Notes under the pieces: model-generated
Told to the model about the DNA's origin: nothing
Seen by the model: the letters and a program-made list of their open reading frames with translations, nothing else
Database searches by the model: none
Origin: Tepidanaerobacter sp. GT38
GTDB taxonomy: Bacteria > Bacillota > Thermosediminibacteria > Thermosediminibacterales > Tepidanaerobacteraceae
Direction of reading: 5' to 3'
NCBI RefSeq assembly: GCF_021991635.1
Contig: NZ_JAFFJA010000062.1
Span: 1-35,996 of the forward strand
DNA length: 35,996 nucleotides
Part shown: positions 33,899-35,996 of the stretch, in pieces
How the letters are laid out: each line of letters begins with the position of its first letter
How positions within the stretch are numbered: position 1 is the stretch's first letter
Made by a program: the position numbers and the translations under genes

Positions 33899-35188
33899 TC
33901 ACATCTTTGCAGAGTTCAGCTCCACCTTATCTTTATACTTTTCTATCAGTATGTTGGCAGCCTCATTTGATATGGCCTCTTTAATTTGGCTTCTCTTTGC
34001 AAAGGCGTCAACTGCTTTCGCACCAACTTCAGGATCTACAAGCTTGCCCGGCCCTCCCACACAACCGCCGATGCAAGCCATTCCCTCAACAAAATTGGCC
34101 TCTAATTCTCCCTGCTCAATTGCATCAAGGATTCGCTTGCACTCTTTTATGCCGTTGCCGTGGCGTATTTTCACTTCTAGATTGGGATTTAACCTTTTTA
34201 TGCTGGCGGCAATTGCCGCGGAAACTCCTCCGGTGTGGGCATATATTCTGCCATCGTGAGAAGCATCACTTAAGGGCATTTTCACATCAATTCTCCCCGG
34301 CTCAAGTTTATACGCCTCAAAAATTGCATCCAACTCCTCAAAGGTCAGCACGCAGTCCACGGCGTCCTTTAATTCAGGGAGCTTTGCCTCAGTCTTTTTG
34401 GCGATGCAGGGGCCAATAAAGACTACTTTGGCATTTTCATCCTCTGCCTTGATGAACCTGGCAACAGCAATCATAGGCGATACCGAATCCGAAACAAGGC
34501 CCGCAATCTTCGGCCTGAAGCCTTTTGCTAGGCGCACAAAGGGAGGACAGCAGCAGGACGTTATCATAAATTTGTCGCCCCTTTCCATGCGCTTCAAAAA
34601 TTCATTGGCCTCCTTCACCGTTATCATGTCTGCTCCTAAAGCTACTTCCACCACATCGTAAAAGCCCAGCATCAAGAGGGCGCTTTTTATCTGCTCTTCA
34701 CTAACATCGGGGCCAAACTGGCCGGAAAAGGCCGGTGCTAAAATGGCATATACCCTTTTGTGCTTTTTAATTAAATTTATGGTCTGAGCAATTTCGGCTT
34801 TGTCGGTAATGGCGCCTTCGGGACAGGCAACAATGCAAAGGCCACAGGAGAGGCACTTATTAATATCTATGACCGGTTTGCCATCCATATCACCTTTGGA
34901 AAGAGCTTCAGTCCCGCAGGCATCTACGCATGCACATCCATCCTGATACCCCTTGCATGCTTTTTCAACTACGGAAATAAAGGGAAAATCTACTTGTTCC
35001 GGTATTTTCCCCTTTTCAAAAGACCCCAGAGCCGCTCTGACCCGAAACTCGGCTTCCTCTCTGCTTATATCTTCACCCATACTATCCAATACGGCTTCGT
35101 ACACATCGTCTAAATTGTCCAAAGTCCGGGCATGTTCGGCCACTAGCCGGTATATCTTCCGCCTAAGCCTTAATTTATCCTCTTTCAT
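33899..35188 (-). CDS. [FeFe]-hydrogenase-like protein with two Fe-S clusters
   Basis: A 429-residue protein with an N-terminal helical region (1-65). One cysteine set is C78/C85/C87/C91, and a ferredoxin-type cluster is C112-x2-C115-x2-C118-x3-C122. The [FeFe]-hydrogenase catalytic domain carries L1 as SCCCPPF (211-217), L2 as GPCIAKKTE (259-267) and L3 as EGMACIGGCVGG (368-379). The H-cluster cysteines are thus present. L1 lacks the canonical TSCCPxW form, with Phe in place of Trp. It has no PAS domain, so it is not the classic sensory type. Hydrogen production, uptake or sensing cannot be decided. GGAGG lies before ATG 35188. It is the first gene of the operon with the dehydrogenase and uppP. 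Confidence 0.88.
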   Translation of the reverse strand: MKEDKLRLRRKIYRLVAEHARTLDNLDDVYEAVLDSMGEDISREEAEFRVRAALGSFEKGKIPEQVDFPFISVVEKACKGYQDGCACVDACGTEALSKGDMDGKPVIDINKCLSCGLCIVACPEGAITDKAEIAQTINLIKKHKRVYAILAPAFSGQFGPDVSEEQIKSALLMLGFYDVVEVALGADMITVKEANEFLKRMERGDKFMITSCCCPPFVRLAKGFRPKIAGLVSDSVSPMIAVARFIKAEDENAKVVFIGPCIAKKTEAKLPELKDAVDCVLTFEELDAIFEAYKLEPGRIDVKMPLSDASHDGRIYAHTGGVSAAIAASIKRLNPNLEVKIRHGNGIKECKRILDAIEQGELEANFVEGMACIGGCVGGPGKLVDPEVGAKAVDAFAKRSQIKEAISNEAANILIEKYKDKVELNSAKM

Positions 35189-35243
35189 GATAACCTCCGA
35201 TCAATATATTAATAATTATGTATAAGTTCCTTGCTTAATTTAT

Positions 35244-35272
35244 AGTATAGTATATATTTTGCGGTAAATAAA
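35244..35272 (-). promoter_or_regulatory. Possible promoter of the hydrogenase-like operon
   Basis: Minus strand TTTATT (35272-35267), 17-base spacer, TATACT (35249-35244), in a very AT-rich stretch. A second overlapping TATACT lies at 35254-35249, so the exact site is uncertain. Confidence 0.4.
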
Positions 35273-35336
35273 GGCATTACTGCAAATTCCCTCTAGCAAG
35301 CCATCGTTATGAAATTGAGGTATAGTTTTTTCCCAT

Positions 35337-35395
35337 AAAAAACTCTCCTCTGAGCAGACCCGGTTAATTATTTCAGGTATCTGCTCAAAGGAGAG
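35337..35395 (-). terminator. Terminator of the folT-like gene
   Basis: 16-position stem with one mismatch (35343-35358 with 35380-35395), followed on the minus strand by six T (35342-35337). Confidence 0.85.
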
Positions 35396-35428
35396 CAGTC
35401 TACTTTGGAAGTATTATTTAATTGGCCA

Positions 35429-35950
35429 TTAGCCTAAGAGTATATTCGCCCGCTTCATGATCCGCAGAGCCAAAACAGCAAACAGGGGAACATTTATTGC
35501 CTGGGATAGTATTCTTGCAGGCAGCGTAGCGAAGAAAGGTATGCCAAAGGCCAACTGCAAAAAATACGGGGTCAAAATGACGGAAGTTATAATTTGGTCG
35601 ATACCAATGGCAAGCATGAGCTCCCACAAATTCCAGTTTTGCCGCTTTGTCATTCTCAAAACCAGAGGTGGTATTATGCCGGTCAGGGCTGCCGACAAAG
35701 TAAACAGCGGCATATACGCTCCCGCAGGATTAATATAGTATCCCACTATGTCGCCAACCGCTCCCACTATTCCTCCACCTGCAGGCCCAAAGATGAGGCC
35801 TGCCAAAATTATGGGAAAGCTTCCAAAGCCTATTCTTATGCCCTCCACTGCCCCGATGTTTATTCTTATGCTGGCTACTCTGGTAAGCACAATGTTGAGG
35901 GCAATCAGCAAAGACAAATTGACAAGTTCTTTTGTAGAAAACTTCCTCAT
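35429..35950 (-). CDS. folT: Folate-type ECF transporter S component
   Basis: Small membrane protein (173 residues, about six helices) that binds folate for an energy-coupling factor transporter, working with a shared EcfA/EcfT module elsewhere. Family features are the STKELVNLSLLIALNIVLTR start, GIRIGFGSFPIILAGLIFGP, GGGIVGAVGDIVGYYINP and AYMPLFTLSAALTG. GGAGG stands before ATG 35950. The upstream control region is cut by the window edge, so any riboswitch there cannot be seen. Folate specificity is inferred from family resemblance; another vitamin is possible. It complements the folate-using enzymes FolC, PurN and PurH in this window. Confidence 0.88.
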   Translation of the reverse strand: MRKFSTKELVNLSLLIALNIVLTRVASIRINIGAVEGIRIGFGSFPIILAGLIFGPAGGGIVGAVGDIVGYYINPAGAYMPLFTLSAALTGIIPPLVLRMTKRQNWNLWELMLAIGIDQIITSVILTPYFLQLAFGIPFFATLPARILSQAINVPLFAVLALRIMKRANILLG

Positions 35951-35996
35951 TAAAAATGCCTCCTTCCATTTTTCGTCGTATTGTAAAGTTAAATGA

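Noticed and set aside
33798..34419. Two long plus-strand open frames (153 and 140 codons)
   Set aside because: Both are antisense to the hydrogenase-like gene and its neighbour; composition and lack of start signals mark them as shadows.
1..35996. CRISPR arrays, insertion sequences, prophage genes, tRNA or rRNA genes
   Set aside because: I looked for regular direct repeats, transposase or phage motifs and tRNA-like cloverleafs and saw none; the T-box and riboswitches account for the structured non-coding regions.

Overview
The window reads as chromosomal core DNA of a low-GC, Gram-positive, endospore-forming anaerobe of the class Clostridia. A thermoanaerobe-like lineage such as Tepidanaerobacter or its relatives is a guess, not a demonstrated assignment. 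The evidence is strong GGAGG-type ribosome binding sites, several TTG/GTG starts, three RNA attenuators of Firmicutes type (cobalamin, guanine, T-box), spore genes (sspI, splB), rubrerythrin and a [FeFe]-hydrogenase-like protein. I saw no tRNA, rRNA, insertion sequence, prophage or CRISPR array.

Layout. 1-4.5 kb: rpsT, an unrecognised coiled-coil/repeat protein, then holA and comEC on the opposite strand. 4.6-6.1 kb: a cobalamin riboswitch with terminator controlling a lone cobT. 6.3-9.8 kb: splB, an orphan MEDS-PAS histidine kinase, and a divergent small zinc-ribbon protein. 9.8-11.3 kb: dapB and a divergent rubrerythrin. 11.3-20.6 kb: a purine operon read leftward as purS-Q-L-F-M-N-H-D. Its genes overlap or are tightly spaced, and it is preceded by a promoter, a guanine riboswitch with terminator and a possible PurR box pair. 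20.8-22.4 kb: a class I aminotransferase and a tiny peptidoglycan-binding-domain protein. 22.4-27.7 kb: rtcB, sspI, a beta-CASP nuclease with a long C-terminal extension, and a DMT transporter. 27.8-32.1 kb: folC and valS, with a T-box leader before valS. 32.1-35.2 kb: [FeFe]-hydrogenase-like protein, D-2-hydroxyacid dehydrogenase and uppP, apparently one operon. 35.4-36 kb: a FolT-like folate transporter subunit.

How the genes fit together. The pur operon makes IMP from PRPP, but purE/K/B/C are absent from it. PurN and PurH use 10-formyl-tetrahydrofolate, for which FolC and the FolT-like protein supply folate. The most striking point is PurQ. Its glutaminase nucleophile cysteine is a glycine, and three other signature motifs of the glutaminase are altered, so this FGAM synthase may run on free ammonia. 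Other points worth a second look are four KH-like modules at the end of the beta-CASP protein, the Cys-to-Ala change with a compensating Cys in SplB, and the 27-residue repeats behind rpsT.
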